Shown in pieces: positions 21,455 to 32,672 of a stretch of 64,000 nt of DNA. This stretch comes from Meconema thalassinum (taxonomy: Eukaryota; Arthropoda; Insecta; Orthoptera; Tettigoniidae). Each line of letters opens with the position of its first letter. Position 1 is the stretch's first letter. A program made the translations under genes and the position numbers. The stretch lies in NCBI GenBank assembly GCA_946902985.2, contig OX336391.1:196356289-196420288 (forward strand), in the 5' to 3' direction. Under the pieces are notes generated by a model that was not told the DNA's origin, searched no databases, and saw nothing but the letters and a program-made list of their open reading frames with translations.

Positions 21455-21575
21455 AAGGCTTGGTAGCTGAGCGAGGAGAACTAACTCCAGACAATATTGT
21501 ACATGTTATGCTGAAAAATACAGAATCCTGGGATAAGGTAGCAGTTTATGTGGAAAGTATTTTGCACCGAAAGAA
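21455..21575 (+). pseudogene. LINE pol terminal-helix relic
   Basis: Reads RLVAERGELTPDNIVHVM, then ESWDKVAVYVESILHRKK, nearly the same as the C-terminal end of the relic at 15310-15420. Only about 40 codons remain. Confidence 0.65.
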
Positions 21576-21846
21576 AGCTTCGCTCGAAACCCCACGACTC
21601 TTTCAACAGACTCCATTACCCATGAACTTAGGCTTCCCGCCCGGGGAACGGAGAGCGGGAGGTGCACTCTGCTGCATGACGTCACGCACTCGCCGTCTCC
21701 GTATCGTATCTCCCTGGAGTAAACTCAGACTCGGTGCATATGCACTGAACAACATGATGACATCATATACGCCGTGACCGTAAAGCATAACGGTAGACCA
21801 AAGCATAACGATGAAGTCGACACGATAATTTGAACTGATAAAATTC

Positions 21847-21905
21847 AGACTTTCACGACCGGCGTTGAAATAGGAATCTCTGTTTCGAGGGCTTATAGGC
21901 CGTAT
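21847..21905 (-). mobile_element. Isolated PLE terminal fragment
   Basis: Nearly identical to 9123-9181 of the PLE (GACTTTCACGACCGGCGTTG and following). No RT or hammerhead follows, so it is a solo terminal piece. Confidence 0.75.
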
Positions 21906-22320
21906 TCAAAGGAGATTTGTAACATTTGATTTGAATTGAAGGAGACATTCAAAATAATTCTCTTTGTTGGTGGCCATTGTTTTACAATGTGCATTGGATT
22001 CTGGAGTAATGGATGGCTGAATGTGAAGAAAACTGCTGGGTCATATTCCCGTCTCCAAAGAAATGGAAGAACGTTATATGACTGAAAAAAGTCCTCTCGG
22101 CACGCCGGAAGGCGGAGGTAGATTTCACCGGACAAACTTGGGGATAGGCGAAAATAGGCAGAATATGCAGGTTTTCGTAGAAGGATCAGACCTCATTTGT
22201 TGCGAGAAGGTATTTTATAATTGGAGCTTAATTAACTTTGTTTTTCGTCATTTTATGCTTATTTTAAACATTTTATTTTCTTATAGGAACGGTAACCTTC
22301 TTGTCATTTGGGGTCCATTT
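21906..22320. other. No gene recognised
   Basis: No domain recognised. The right edge reads ...CCATTT and then joins the flank shared with 11844, which makes it a candidate empty site for HINE-2. Confidence 0.4.
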
Positions 22321-22427
22321 TTATACTTGTGGTCACACTGTCCTTATGCAAGGTTTCGACACTGATGTGTAACTATGTACCGGTCTGTTCCTTCTTCACG
22401 CAAAATTCTATCTCCCGCAGAGATTTT

Positions 22428-23922
22428 GGTTCGTTCCTCAGTTTAGGGGCTGCGACAACGCGGTCATGTAACCCCGTGTACTTAGGGATGGCTGTATTAG
22501 TCTGTAATTCAGGTAAGGACTGCAGACGTTCAATTTCAAGCAGTAGTTCCTAATGTTGCTACCAGGTACTACCGTCAACGACACCTAGCTGTGATCTTGG
22601 CTACTATATGTCACCGCAACCAGCAACTCGCAACGAACGTTGGAACTTCCCCTCCAAAAGGAAAGCATACTGAGGGATTTTTAGCGCTCTTAGAAAATCC
22701 GACGACTTCGGCCGGCTTTGAACTCGCGACCTTGGGCATAGACATTCAGCATGCTACCACTTACGTCACCAAAGCCGCTTCACACTTAGTCAGATGGAAA
22801 TCTGAATCTGATCTCGTGCAAGTGCGTTATCTTGGCAACGTCTGATATAATAATAATAATATCGTATGGCCTCGGGTGCCTGGTGCAAGCTTTGTTAATT
22901 GACACCCAGAGGGTAGCTTGCATGTCGAATTTCGTCGTTCCTTTGAACGCTATGAAAGTCAAGGAGGTTAGATATCTAATCTCCTTGACACTACAGCGCT
23001 TTCAAGTCGAGAATGGAGGAACTTTGTGTTGGCGGAAAATCCCGAGATTAATTCTGCCATTGAACACGGCCTACTGAATTCAAATGGGTTCTTTAACATG
23101 CCAACAACGTATGACATGAGTATCGTGATTTTTGTCGCCTTCAAAAATCACTTACCATGGCCAGGGGCGAACCTGCAATCTTTCGGTTGGTAGTCCGACA
23201 TTATAACCACTCACCCACCGTGGCAAGCTAACGTCTGATGGCTCATCCCTCATCAATTTAGTAGTGGTGCCATGGCATCCACTGATAGCTCTTGGCATTT
23301 TCTTATAATTCCGAAATCATTTTTCTCATCCCTTGGCATAATGGTGGGTCATATCAAAAATTATTTCAGACAAAAGTTTTAGGTAATTATTAGGGGAATA
23401 TTGTCCATTTTGTACGGTTTTGATATTGTGCCTATTAAGAGAGATATGATTAATGTTTCCCGAAAAACCCAATTTTTCCCACCCCTTTGGTGCTATAAAA
23501 AAACTCTTCAAACATAAATTTTTGGGCTTTATCCGACACATAGTATGAACGTTGATCGGATTCGATATTTCGCATATTAAGAGAGTTATAGCAATATTTC
23601 ACTTTTTCGAAAAAAAAAGCCCCCCATTTTCACCCCCTTCGACCGATTTAGCCCAGTAACGAACTCGATTTTATAGGTATACATATTCGGTAAAAAATTC
23701 AAAGTGATCGGTGCTAAATTACGGCAGTTATCGTGTCCACAAGAAACTGATATACATATACATATATATATATACATAAACATACATAAATTATGTATAA
23801 ACTTTTGAACTGACGGTGGTTTTGGGGTCTGGGGGATGTGAAACGCGAAGATATGTCGAAATTTTCCGGAAGTCGAAACATGGTACCCATTGCTTTAGTT
23901 AGCTTACTAATGAAATCTACCT
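22428..23922 (+). repeat. Composite unit 3, interrupted by a SINE
   Basis: SINE tail module at 22428-22480, SINE head on the minus strand at about 22720-22785, then the unit continues to 22846, is broken by a different SINE (22847-23229) and resumes to CTACCTC at 23922. TA/CATA microsatellite near 23752-23790. Confidence 0.75.
22847..23229 (-). mobile_element. tRNA-derived SINE with (ATT)n tail and target duplication
   Basis: Minus strand: head AGCTTGCCACGGTGGGTGAG with A box GGTGAGTGGTTATAATG, B box GCAGGTTCGCCCC, a body of about 300 bases and an ATT tail. It is flanked by AACGTCTGAT at 22837-22846 and 23230-23239. A second full copy lies at 59481-59883. Confidence 0.88.
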
Positions 23923-23926
23923 CTGG

Positions 23927-24901
23927 TTGGTTCCTCAGTTTAGGGGCTGCGACAACGCGGTCATCTAACCCCGTGTACTTTTGGTGAGTGTAGAATCTGT
24001 CTGATAAACGGTGTGAATTGTAATGGCTGTATTAGTCTTAATTCAGGTAAGGACTGCAGACGGTCAATTTCAAGCAGTAGTTCCTAATGTTGCTACCAGG
24101 TACCACCGTCAACGACACCTAGCTGTGAACTTGGCTACTAGATGCCACCCCAACCGGCAACTCGCAACGAACGTGTGAACTTCCCCTCCAAAGGAAAGCA
24201 TACTGAGGGATTTTAGCGCTCTTAGAAAATCCGACGACTTCGGCCGGCTTTGAAACCGCGACCTTGGGCATAGACATTCAGCATGCTACCAGTAACGTCA
24301 CCGAAGCCGCTTCCCACTTAGTCAGATGGAAATACTGAATCTGATCTCGTGCAAGTGCGTTGTCATGGCAACGTCTGATGGCGCATCCCTCATCAATTTA
24401 GTAGTGTTGCCATGGCAACCTCTGATAGCTCTCAGCATTTTCTTATAATTCCGAAATCATTTTTCTCATCCCTTGGCGTAATGGTGGGTCATATCAAAAA
24501 TTATTTCAAACAAAAGTTTTAGGTAATTATTAGGGGAATATTGTCCATTTTGTACGGTTTTGATATTGTGCCTATTAAGAGAGATATGATTAATGTTTCC
24601 AGATAAACCCACTTTTTCCCACCCCTTTGGTCAATGGTTGGTGCTATAAAGAAACTCTTCAAACATAAATATTTGGGCTTTATCCGACTCATAGTATGAA
24701 CGTTGAACGGATTCGATATTTCACATATTAAGAGAGTTATAGCAATATTTCACTTTTTCGAAAAAAGCCCCCCATTTTCTCCCCCTTCGACCGATTTATC
24801 CCAGTAACGAACTCGAATGAGATTTTATAGGTATACATATTCGGTAAAAAATTCAAAGTGATTGGTGCAAAATTACGGCAGTTATCGTGTCCACAAGAAA
24901 C

Positions 24902-24939
<38 letters not shown>

Positions 24940-26320
24940 ATATATAAAAATGAAATTTGTCTGTTTTTTCTGTATTTCCACGGAAATTTACGATATTTGC
25001 GCGTTTCAGGCTGTTTTATGACGGATGCGCGCAAAAATAAAATTTTTGTCTGTCTGTCTGTGTGTCTGTGGACAACTTCTACGAGTCCCTATAACTTGAG
25101 AACGGCTGGGTGGATCAACGTAAAATCTGATACAGATATCCATCAGAGGCACCACACTAATCATTGATGTAACTCTTCTCCGTACTTCTCATAAAAGGGG
25201 TCCTACCCCCTTAAAATACATGCTGAAATAGGCGTAGAAGGGTGAAACAAAGTTCATTTTCAGCCCCTCAATGTAAGAAACGAAACTCGGGGGCCCCCGA
25301 AAACCACATTTTAAGGCCCTAAAACCAACAGTTTTTGAGATATTCCCAGAAAACTAATTTCACTTAATAAATTAATGAAAGAATGCATGGCGGTAATCAT
25401 GGCAACTGAATCTCAGAGGTCCATCTATTTCTGTAAGACGCAATGCAAATCCATTTATTACATTACTGTGAAGGTTTGCAAACGGCTATAAGGTTATAAT
25501 GGATCCAAATTAAGCTGAAATATTCATTAATACATACAATGCGCTTAAGGGGTCAAGGGGTATTCTAGATTTTTTTCACGCGATTTACACGTGCGGGTGT
25601 GGTACGGAAGGTCTATTATATCCCTTCTCTATTATATAAAAATGAATGTTTGTCTGATTTTTCGGCTTTTCTACGAAAATTTGACATATTTGCCCGTTTC
25701 AGACTGTTTTGTGACGGATGCACGCAAAAATATATTTTTGTCTGTCTGTGGACAATTTTTTGTGTCCTTATAACTCGAGAACGGCTGGGTGGATTAACGT
25801 AAAATTTGATACAGATATCCATCAGAGGTACGACACTAATCATTGATGTAACTCTTCTCCGTACCTCTCATAACAGGGGGTCTACCCCCTTAAAATACAT
25901 GCTGAAATAAGCGTGAGACAAAGCTCATTTTCAGCCCCTCAATGTGAGAAACGAAACTCGGGGGCCCTAAAAGGACCCCGAAAACCACATTTTAAGGCCC
26001 TAAAACCAACAGTTTTTGAGATATTCCCAAAAAACTAATTTCATTTAATAAATTAATGGAGGAATGCATGCCGGTAACAATGGCAACAGAATCTCAGAGG
26101 TCCATCTAAATCTGTAACATCAATACAATTCCATTTATTACATTACTGTGAAGGTTTGCAAACGACAATAAGGTTATAACGGATCCAAATTAAGCTGAAA
26201 TATTCATCAATACATATAATGCGCTTAAGGGGTCAAGGGGTAATCTAGAATTTTTTAACGCGATTTACACGTGCGGGTATGGTCCGGAAGGTCTATTATA
26301 TCCCTATCCCTATTTTGTTA

Positions 26321-26355
<35 letters not shown>

Positions 26356-27312
26356 GTATTATTCTTTTAATTATTATCATTATTATGGCGTACAACGAAG
26401 AGACAAAGCTCATTTTCAAACCCTTGGGGTCAGAAACAAAACTCGGGGCCCCTCAAGAGCCGTAAAGGGTCCCCGAAAACTATATCTTAAGGCTCTAAAC
26501 CCAACAGATTCTTAGATATTCCCAGAAAACTAATTTCATTTACTAAACTAAAGAAGGAATGCAAGCCACTAACCATGACAACAGTATCTCAAGAGGTGGC
26601 ATCCAACTTTCCATCTATTTCTGGAATAAGTAATGCCACTCCATTTATTACATTTCTGTGAAAGGTTGCAAATGGAGTCCTCTAGATTTTTTCACACGAC
26701 TTACACGTGCGATATGTCGTACAGAAGGTCTATTATATCTCCAAACATCAACATTATTTTCAAAAATTCCTGATTAGAAATAGTAGACTGTTTTTTGCTG
26801 ATTTTAGGAATTTGGGCCATTGGAGGCTAAAAACACTGAATTTTCATGCACCACATGCCTTTATAATTTATAAAAGGGGTCTTCCTGTAGTTGGGCACTT
26901 GACACAACGGTTAGGGTCAGTTCGTATGTGACGTGTATTGCGATTCTTCTACGAAGTTTTCAATTTTATTTTCACGCCAGGAAGAACACGTTAGGTAAAT
27001 TTAGTTTGAGAGCACATTTTAACTAATAATTTTTCTTTGCCAACAAACAGGATCCAAGCCCCTAAACATTGCAACAGTAGCTCAATTGATAAATCTGGTT
27101 ATTAATACCGAAGACCGTTCGAAGAATGGGTACTTCTGCTAGTATATATATATATATATATATATATAAATACATAAATTATATATAAACTTTTGAACTG
27201 ACGGTGGTTTTGGGGTCTGGGGGATGTGAAACGCGAAGATATGTCGAAATTTTCCGGAAGTTGAAACATGTGACCCATTGCAATAGTTAGCTTTCAAATG
27301 AAATCTACCTAA
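23927..27312 (+). repeat. Composite unit 4, interrupted by a Helitron
   Basis: SINE tail module at 23927, SINE head boxes on the minus strand at about 24255-24320, then unit sequence to the TA tract at 24904-24936. The unit resumes at 27143 in the same TA tract and ends at CTACCTA, 27312. Confidence 0.78.
24937..27142 (+). mobile_element. Non-autonomous Helitron in a TA tract
   Basis: Starts TCTATATATAAAAATG after A24936 and ends TACTTCTGCTAG before T27143, fitting Helitron rules (5' TC, 3' CTRR, insertion between A and T). A weak hairpin (CGAA/TTCG) precedes the end. Inside, a unit of about 690 bp is repeated: it starts at 24937 and 25628, and a diverged third starts near 26290. An ATT microsatellite lies at 26321-26356. 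No Rep/helicase coding. Confidence 0.75.
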
Positions 27313-27735
27313 AATGGAGGACACCCTTTGTGAGGACACTTTCGCTAATAGGGGAGTAAATTATTACTTACTCGATGCTACATTCAAGGAGCTTGCTGAG
27401 GCAGTGCAGTGCAGCATGATGAGCAGTATGGCATGCGAAAGATATATGCTGGCAACCGTCCCTTGACATAATAATGTAAATATCTAGGTGATAATAATGA
27501 CTACTATACCAGATAAACCCAGACTTAAAGAATTATGTGCAAAAATAGACAACGGGAGGATTCGATTATCGAAAGCATCATTACAATTGGTCAGCTAGAA
27601 GGTCATAAATAGTAAAATGTTAACTTTAAATATTCATATAAGGAATATAAATCCACAGGTTGATAGATTAATATTAATTAGCTATTTTAGCCTCAAAATT
27701 AATTCAGACGTTTGGACATTTGAAGTGTTCCGTAA
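27313..27735. other. No gene recognised
   Basis: No coding domain. AT-rich toward 27600-27700. Confidence 0.4.
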
Positions 27736-27736
27736 G

Positions 27737-28460
27737 ATGATGATGATAATTGTTGTTTTAAGGGGCCTAACATCTAGGTTATTGGCCCCTAATGGTTTGG
27801 GTGATCGTGAAGATGATAACGAAATGTAAACTATAACTAAAACTAACTAGTAACTTATATACTAGAAGAATAAATGGAAAACAAAAGGAGAATAAGGCAA
27901 ATAAAGGACAGGAGAAAAAGGAATGCCCTCAACCCTCGAAGAATGCGGATTGAGGGACTTGGAAAGAAGGAGAGCCATGAAAGTCAGATAGGAAATTGAA
28001 AGAGGAGGAAAGGTCCACCCCACAGGGAATGGATAAAAGGGGGTAAACCGGACCCAGTTCAGGAATCCCTCAAGGTCGCCAACTCCAGAACTCACCATTC
28101 GTGAACCCCTGAGGGTGCACCAGAAGTAGTGGCGCTACATACACCCTGCCTCCTTGAGGGCCTTGAGCAGAAGGCAGGAGATAACAGGAAAAGAAAAAGA
28201 AGGCTGTCCCCTCGCAGAAAGAAGGTATCAGAAAAGTTGAAACAAGGACCAATTAAGGCGGTAAAGGAAGAGACTCCCTAGGCCTCGGATACCCTAATAC
28301 CATCGGGGTCGGAATAGAACAAGAGTTGACCAAGTGAGATCGACAGGAAAGAAGACGGAGATGAGCCCGGCACAAGTAAGTGGAAGCAATACCGTACTCA
28401 GCTGGGGCCCCGAGGTCGCCAACCCACGTCCCGCTAGATGTGAGCCCCTGGGGTGTGTTA
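27737..28460. repeat. Dispersed repeat E, copy 1
   Basis: Begins GATGATGATAATTGTTGTTTTAAGG, GGCCTAACATCTAGG and runs to GATGTGAGCCCCTGGGG. A second copy at 39590-40320 matches throughout with substitutions and small gaps. No convincing coding frame. Orientation and class not determined. Confidence 0.75.
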
Positions 28461-29131
28461 CGTAAGAGATGGGCGAGCACGCCACATGTGCAGTTGGAGA
28501 TAAACAGTATGGAAGGTTCGTGCTCGTGAATTGGATAAGGGCGAGGCCACCATATAATGTTCATTTCCGGGCGAGCTCGCCAGCATGGGGCGCACTTGCA
28601 TTGTAGAGCATAAATGAAGCTACCTGATGATGCGTAAAGGAATAAAAACTGACTCACGGCGGGCTCATCCTTCTCTTACGGACCGTCTCATTTGTAATGT
28701 TTTCTTAGATGTTGGAGGTTGACGTTCTCCTTTGATGATAGTGTGTATGATGACAAGTCATTTGCTACTGCTCATATTAATAACACGTAGGGAAGGATTG
28801 AACCAAGTATGTTGTTTATAAATAGGGGCATACATGCAAAGATTATTAAAGAGATCAAATCAAGGATCTACGATAATAACTACTGAGTGTGTCGCAAAAG
28901 TGCCTCGCTAATGTGCGAATCTGAAGGAGATTGTTGAGTGCATTAGTTAACTTCCATTAGCAGATATCATGAAAAGATTTAATGCAGCATGGGGTTAGCT
29001 TAAAGTGACCACGAGCAAGGAATGCAATACAGGGCCTGATGATGATTCGTTAGCAGTTGGAACCGGGGAATTGTTTTGAAACGTTTAATTAGAAAGTCTA
29101 TATCCTTGAATTTCATTTTCTAAAAACTATC
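28461..29131. other. No gene recognised
   Basis: No domain or repeat assignment. Confidence 0.4.
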
Positions 29132-31213
29132 AAATACAGTTGAAGAAAGGGAGAAAGGGAGGAAGGAATGGAGAAAGGAAGGGACGAAGGGAGGAAGGAA
29201 GAGAGGTAGGAAGGAAGGAAGGGAGGAAGGAAGGAAGGGAGGAACGGACTAAGGAAGAGAGGGAGGAAGGAAGGGAGGAAGGAAGGGAAGGAGCAAGGAG
29301 GGGCGGAAGCGAGGAAGGAAAGAAGAAAGGAATGAAGGGCGGAAGGAAGAAAGGCAGGGAGGAAGGAAGAAAGGCAGGGAGGAAGGAAGGAAGGGATGGA
29401 GGGAGGAAGGAAGGAAGGAAGGAAGTAAGGGACGATGGAAGGAAGAGAGGAAGTAAGGGGGAAGAAAGGGAGGGAGGAAGGAAGAGAGGAAGGAAAGGAG
29501 GAAGGAAGGGAGGAAGGAAGGAAGGGAGGAAGGAAGGAATGAAGGGAGGAATGGAGGAAGGTAGGGAGGAAGGAAGGAAGGAAGGGAGGGAGGAAGGAAA
29601 AGAGGACGGAAAGAAGGAAGGGAGGGAGGAAGGGAGGAAGGAAGGAAGGGAGGAAGGAAGGGAGGGAGGAAGGAAGGAAAGAAGGAAGGGAGGAAGGAAG
29701 GGAGGAAGGAAGGGAGGAAGGAAGGAAGGAAGAAAGGAAGGTAGGGAGGAAGGAAGGGAGGAAGGAAGAAAGGGAGAAAGGAAGGAAGGGTGGAAGGAAG
29801 AGAGGAAGGAAGAGAGGAAGGAAGAAAGGAAGGAAGAGAGGAAGGAAGAGAGGAAGGAAGGAAGGGAGGAAGAAATGAAGGGATGAAGGAAGGAAGGGAG
29901 GAAGGGAGGAAGGAAAGAAGCGAGGAAGGAAGGGAGGAAGGAAGGAAGGAAGGGGAGAAGGAAGGAAGGGAGGAAGGAAGGGTGGGAGGAAGGAAGGAAG
30001 GAAGGAAAGGAGGACGGAAGGAAGGGAGGAAGGAAGGGAGGGAGGAAGGAAGGGGGGAAGGAAGGAAGGAAGGGAGGAAGGAAGGGAGGGAGGTAGGAAG
30101 GGAGGGAGGGAGGAAGGACGGGAGGACGGAAGGGAGGGAGGAAGGGAGGGAGGATGGAAGGGAGGGAGGGGGAATGAAAGGAGGAAGGAAGGGAGGAAGG
30201 AAGAAAAGGAGGAAGGGAGGGAGGGAGGAAGGAAGGAAGAAAGGAAGGGAGGAAGGAAGGGACGAAGGAAGAAAGGGAGGAAGGAAGGGTGGAAGGAAGG
30301 GAGGAAAGAAGGAAGGGAGGAAGAAAGGAAGGAAGAGAGGAAGGTAGGGAGGAAGGAAGGGAGGAAGGAAGAAAGGGAGGAAGGAAGGAAGGGTGGAAGG
30401 AAGGGAGGAAAGAAGGAAGGGAGGAAGAAAGGAAGGAAGAGAGGAAGGAAGAGAGGAAGGAAGGAAGGAATGAAGGAAGGGAGGAAGAAAGGAAGGGAGG
30501 AAGGAAGGGAGGAAAGAAAGAAGCGAGGAAGGAAGGAAGGGAGGAAGGAAGGGGAGAAGGAAGGAAGGGAGGAAGGAAGGGTGGGAGGAAGGAAGGAAGG
30601 AAGGAAAGGAGGACGGAAGGAAGGGAGGAAGGAAGGGTGGGAGGAAGGAAGGGAGGAAGGAAGGAAGGAAGGGAGGAAGGAAGGGGGGGAGGGAGGGAGG
30701 GAGGAAGGACGGGAGGACGGAAGGAAGGGAGGGAGGAAGGGAGGGAGGGGGGAATGAAAGGAGGAAGGAAGGGAGGTAGGAAGAAAGGGAGGAAGGGAGG
30801 GAGGGAGGAAGGGAGGGAGGAAGGAAGCGAAGAAGGAAGGGAGGTAGGAAGGAAGAAAGGGAGGAAGGAAAGAAGAGAGGGAGGAAGGGAGGGTGGAAGG
30901 AAGGGAGGAAGGAAGGAAGGGAGGAAGGGAGGGAGGAAGAAAGGGGGGAAGGAAGGAAGGAAGGAAGGAAGGGAGGAAGGAAGGGAGGAATGGAGGGAGG
31001 AAGGAAGGAAGGAAGGAAGGAAGGGAGGAAGGAAGGAAGTGAGGAAGGAAGGAAGGTAGGAAGGAAGGTAGGTAGGGAGGAAGGAAGGGAGGAAGGAAGG
31101 AAGGGAGGAAGGAAGGAAGGGTGGAAGGGAGGAAGTTTGAAGTCAGTCGGCTTCAATGAGAGCCAAGCTGCTTGAACTTTGTGCCACCACGTCCCTGAAA
31201 AATACAGTTGAAG
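29132..31213 (-). mobile_element. Putative SINE with a 2-kb (TTCC)n-type tail
   Basis: Flanked by 14-bp direct repeats AAATACAGTTGAAG at 29132-29145 and 31200-31213. On the minus strand a short tRNA-like head (31199-31135: TTTCAGGGACGTGGTGGCAC ...) is followed by the polypyrimidine tract. The head resembles the minus strand near 32215-32265. This is the order of a SINE (head, tail, target duplication), but the B box is missing, so the class is inferred. Confidence 0.55.
29146..31132. repeat. 2-kb polypurine (GGAA/GGGA) array
   Basis: Almost pure purine on the plus strand, built from GGAAGGAA and GGGAGGAA words with rare pyrimidines. Rare variants (AAGCGAGG, GGACGG, GGAATGAAAGG) recur about 580-600 bases apart, near 29918/30520 and 30170/30745, showing internal duplication. 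Long open frames on both strands (up to 663 codons) are artefacts of lacking stops. Confidence 0.95.
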
Positions 31214-31917
31214 GAATTCTATCCTGCGATTTAAAGTCATACTTTCTTGAGTTTCTCGTTACATGCCAGTTTTATTCCTCTTAGTTACTTGCATTAAGAG
31301 AAATCCCCATTTCAGTGTATTAAACCATTGAGAAATTATTGTGGGTGTCAATGTTGGCAATCAAGTGAATATAGTTAGTTCGTTCTCCATCTTTACCTGC
31401 AGAGAAGAGGAAAGGTCATATACGTACCCATGGATCTGGAAAGCCGTCGGCCTGCATTGAGAGATATCGAATTAATATGGAATTTAATTCACACAGGTGT
31501 AGTCTGATGATGTTCAACATGAGAATTAGTACTTAGGTCCTACAATAAAATGAAACTGATTGGAACCTACTGTATTCGATCTACTTAAAGTCATTGTAGT
31601 ACACGACTACTGTGAATATTGCAGTATCACTTCATACAAGAATTATAGAGGCCGTTTAAAATAATACATACGGCATCAGGCATTCTGAAGTTTGTTTACG
31701 CCTCAATTAGGCAACGAGAAGATATCATATGCCATACAGCAATGACTTATATCGTCTATAACATGGATTTCCGATTCCATGTGGATAAGACCTTTCCTTT
31801 TTCTCCGCATAGTATGAATTCAACCTTGAAGTGTGTCCATTTATTTCTCTTACATCCTGTATACATGCGTACATACAATGGCCAAGTCAATAATTATTGG
31901 CGCTCTGCTCTTTCCAG
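31214..31917. other. Probable intron sequence
   Basis: No coding or repeat recognised. It ends in the polypyrimidine tract GCTCTTTCCAG of the host exon. Confidence 0.5.
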
Positions 31918-32021
31918 CTGAGCTTCCTGCTCGTCTTCCGCCTGGCGCTCCTCCACGGTTCCCTGCCAAAGTTCTCTAATCAGGACAACCCCGCAGCCTT
32001 CCACCCCTGTCGGCATGTCAG
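31918..32021 (+). CDS. Tmtc: Exon of a TMTC-family protein (DUF1736 region)
   Basis: A 104-bp GC-rich exon stands alone in AT-rich repeat DNA. It is bounded by acceptor CTCTTTCCAG (to 31917) and donor CAG|GTAAGT (32022). Frame 1 reads LSFLLVFRLALLHGSLPKFS then NQDNPAAFHPCRHVR, with the last codon split by the donor (phase 2). The P-x-FS-x-x-DNPAAF string is the signature of DUF1736 in TMTC proteins, ER multi-pass O-mannosyltransferases with C-terminal TPR repeats that modify cadherins. The hydrophobic N-terminal part fits a membrane segment. Which paralogue cannot be told from 34 residues. Neighbouring exons are not visible in the window. High GC and ordered third positions set it apart from everything around it. 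Confidence 0.78.
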
Positions 32022-32027
32022 GTAAGT

Positions 32028-32672
32028 CTATTTCCATCAATCGTAATTTTTGGCATGAATATGTCTACGGTAGGTAAGTGGAATATTGGAAGGAAATTAT
32101 ACCATTTATCTCAATAATTTTAGATGACGTAGGTCCTTCTTCCCATACAGCTATAGTAGGGAAGAATAACAAAGCATCATGTAAGATATTTCACTAACTG
32201 AGAGTCGAATATGGTCACGTTTGGATGGGAGACAGGTAGCTTGACGGCTGTGCCATCATGCTCCTAAGAAATTTGAAATTTGGCATGCAGATAAGTAACA
32301 AATTCAGGTTGACGATAAAAATCAAAAACTTGAAAACCATTATTTTAATACCTAATTATGGGGCTATGAACCATCTTCTGTTACATTTCTATATCCTTAT
32401 TCTTTGAGCTTCTTTTCTAAATTAATATCTATTGTACATTGACCTGTACTCATTTACTAAAAGCCAATTTAATACTAACTTGAAGTTCTCGGGTTCCTCC
32501 TGTGATTTGATCAACATTTGAGGTGACCATAAGTGAACTTGAAAATTTCACGTTCAGTTGGCTTCCTAGTGAGTATACTCTCTTCTGTCGTCAGTATCGT
32601 ATTTCGCTTACATTCTTTATAGCGATTTATGATTGTCCCACATGAATATCAAGTCTACTTTGCAAGCGAATA
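32028..32672. other. Probable intron sequence with a tRNA-like relic
   Basis: The minus strand at 32265-32200 has GATGGCACAGCCGTCAAGC (A-box-like) and ATTCGACTCTC (B-box-like), resembling the head at 31135-31199. Otherwise nothing is recognised. Confidence 0.45.

Noticed and set aside
28253..28657. 134-codon minus frame
   Set aside because: It overlaps repeat E and shows no domain; its counterpart in the second copy is broken.
29140..31240. Long open frames on both strands (248, 185, 256 codons plus; 663 codons minus) rich in Gly/Arg/Glu/Lys or Ser/Pro/Phe/Leu
   Set aside because: They follow from a stop-poor purine/pyrimidine repeat; no domain, no start context, and both strands are open at once.
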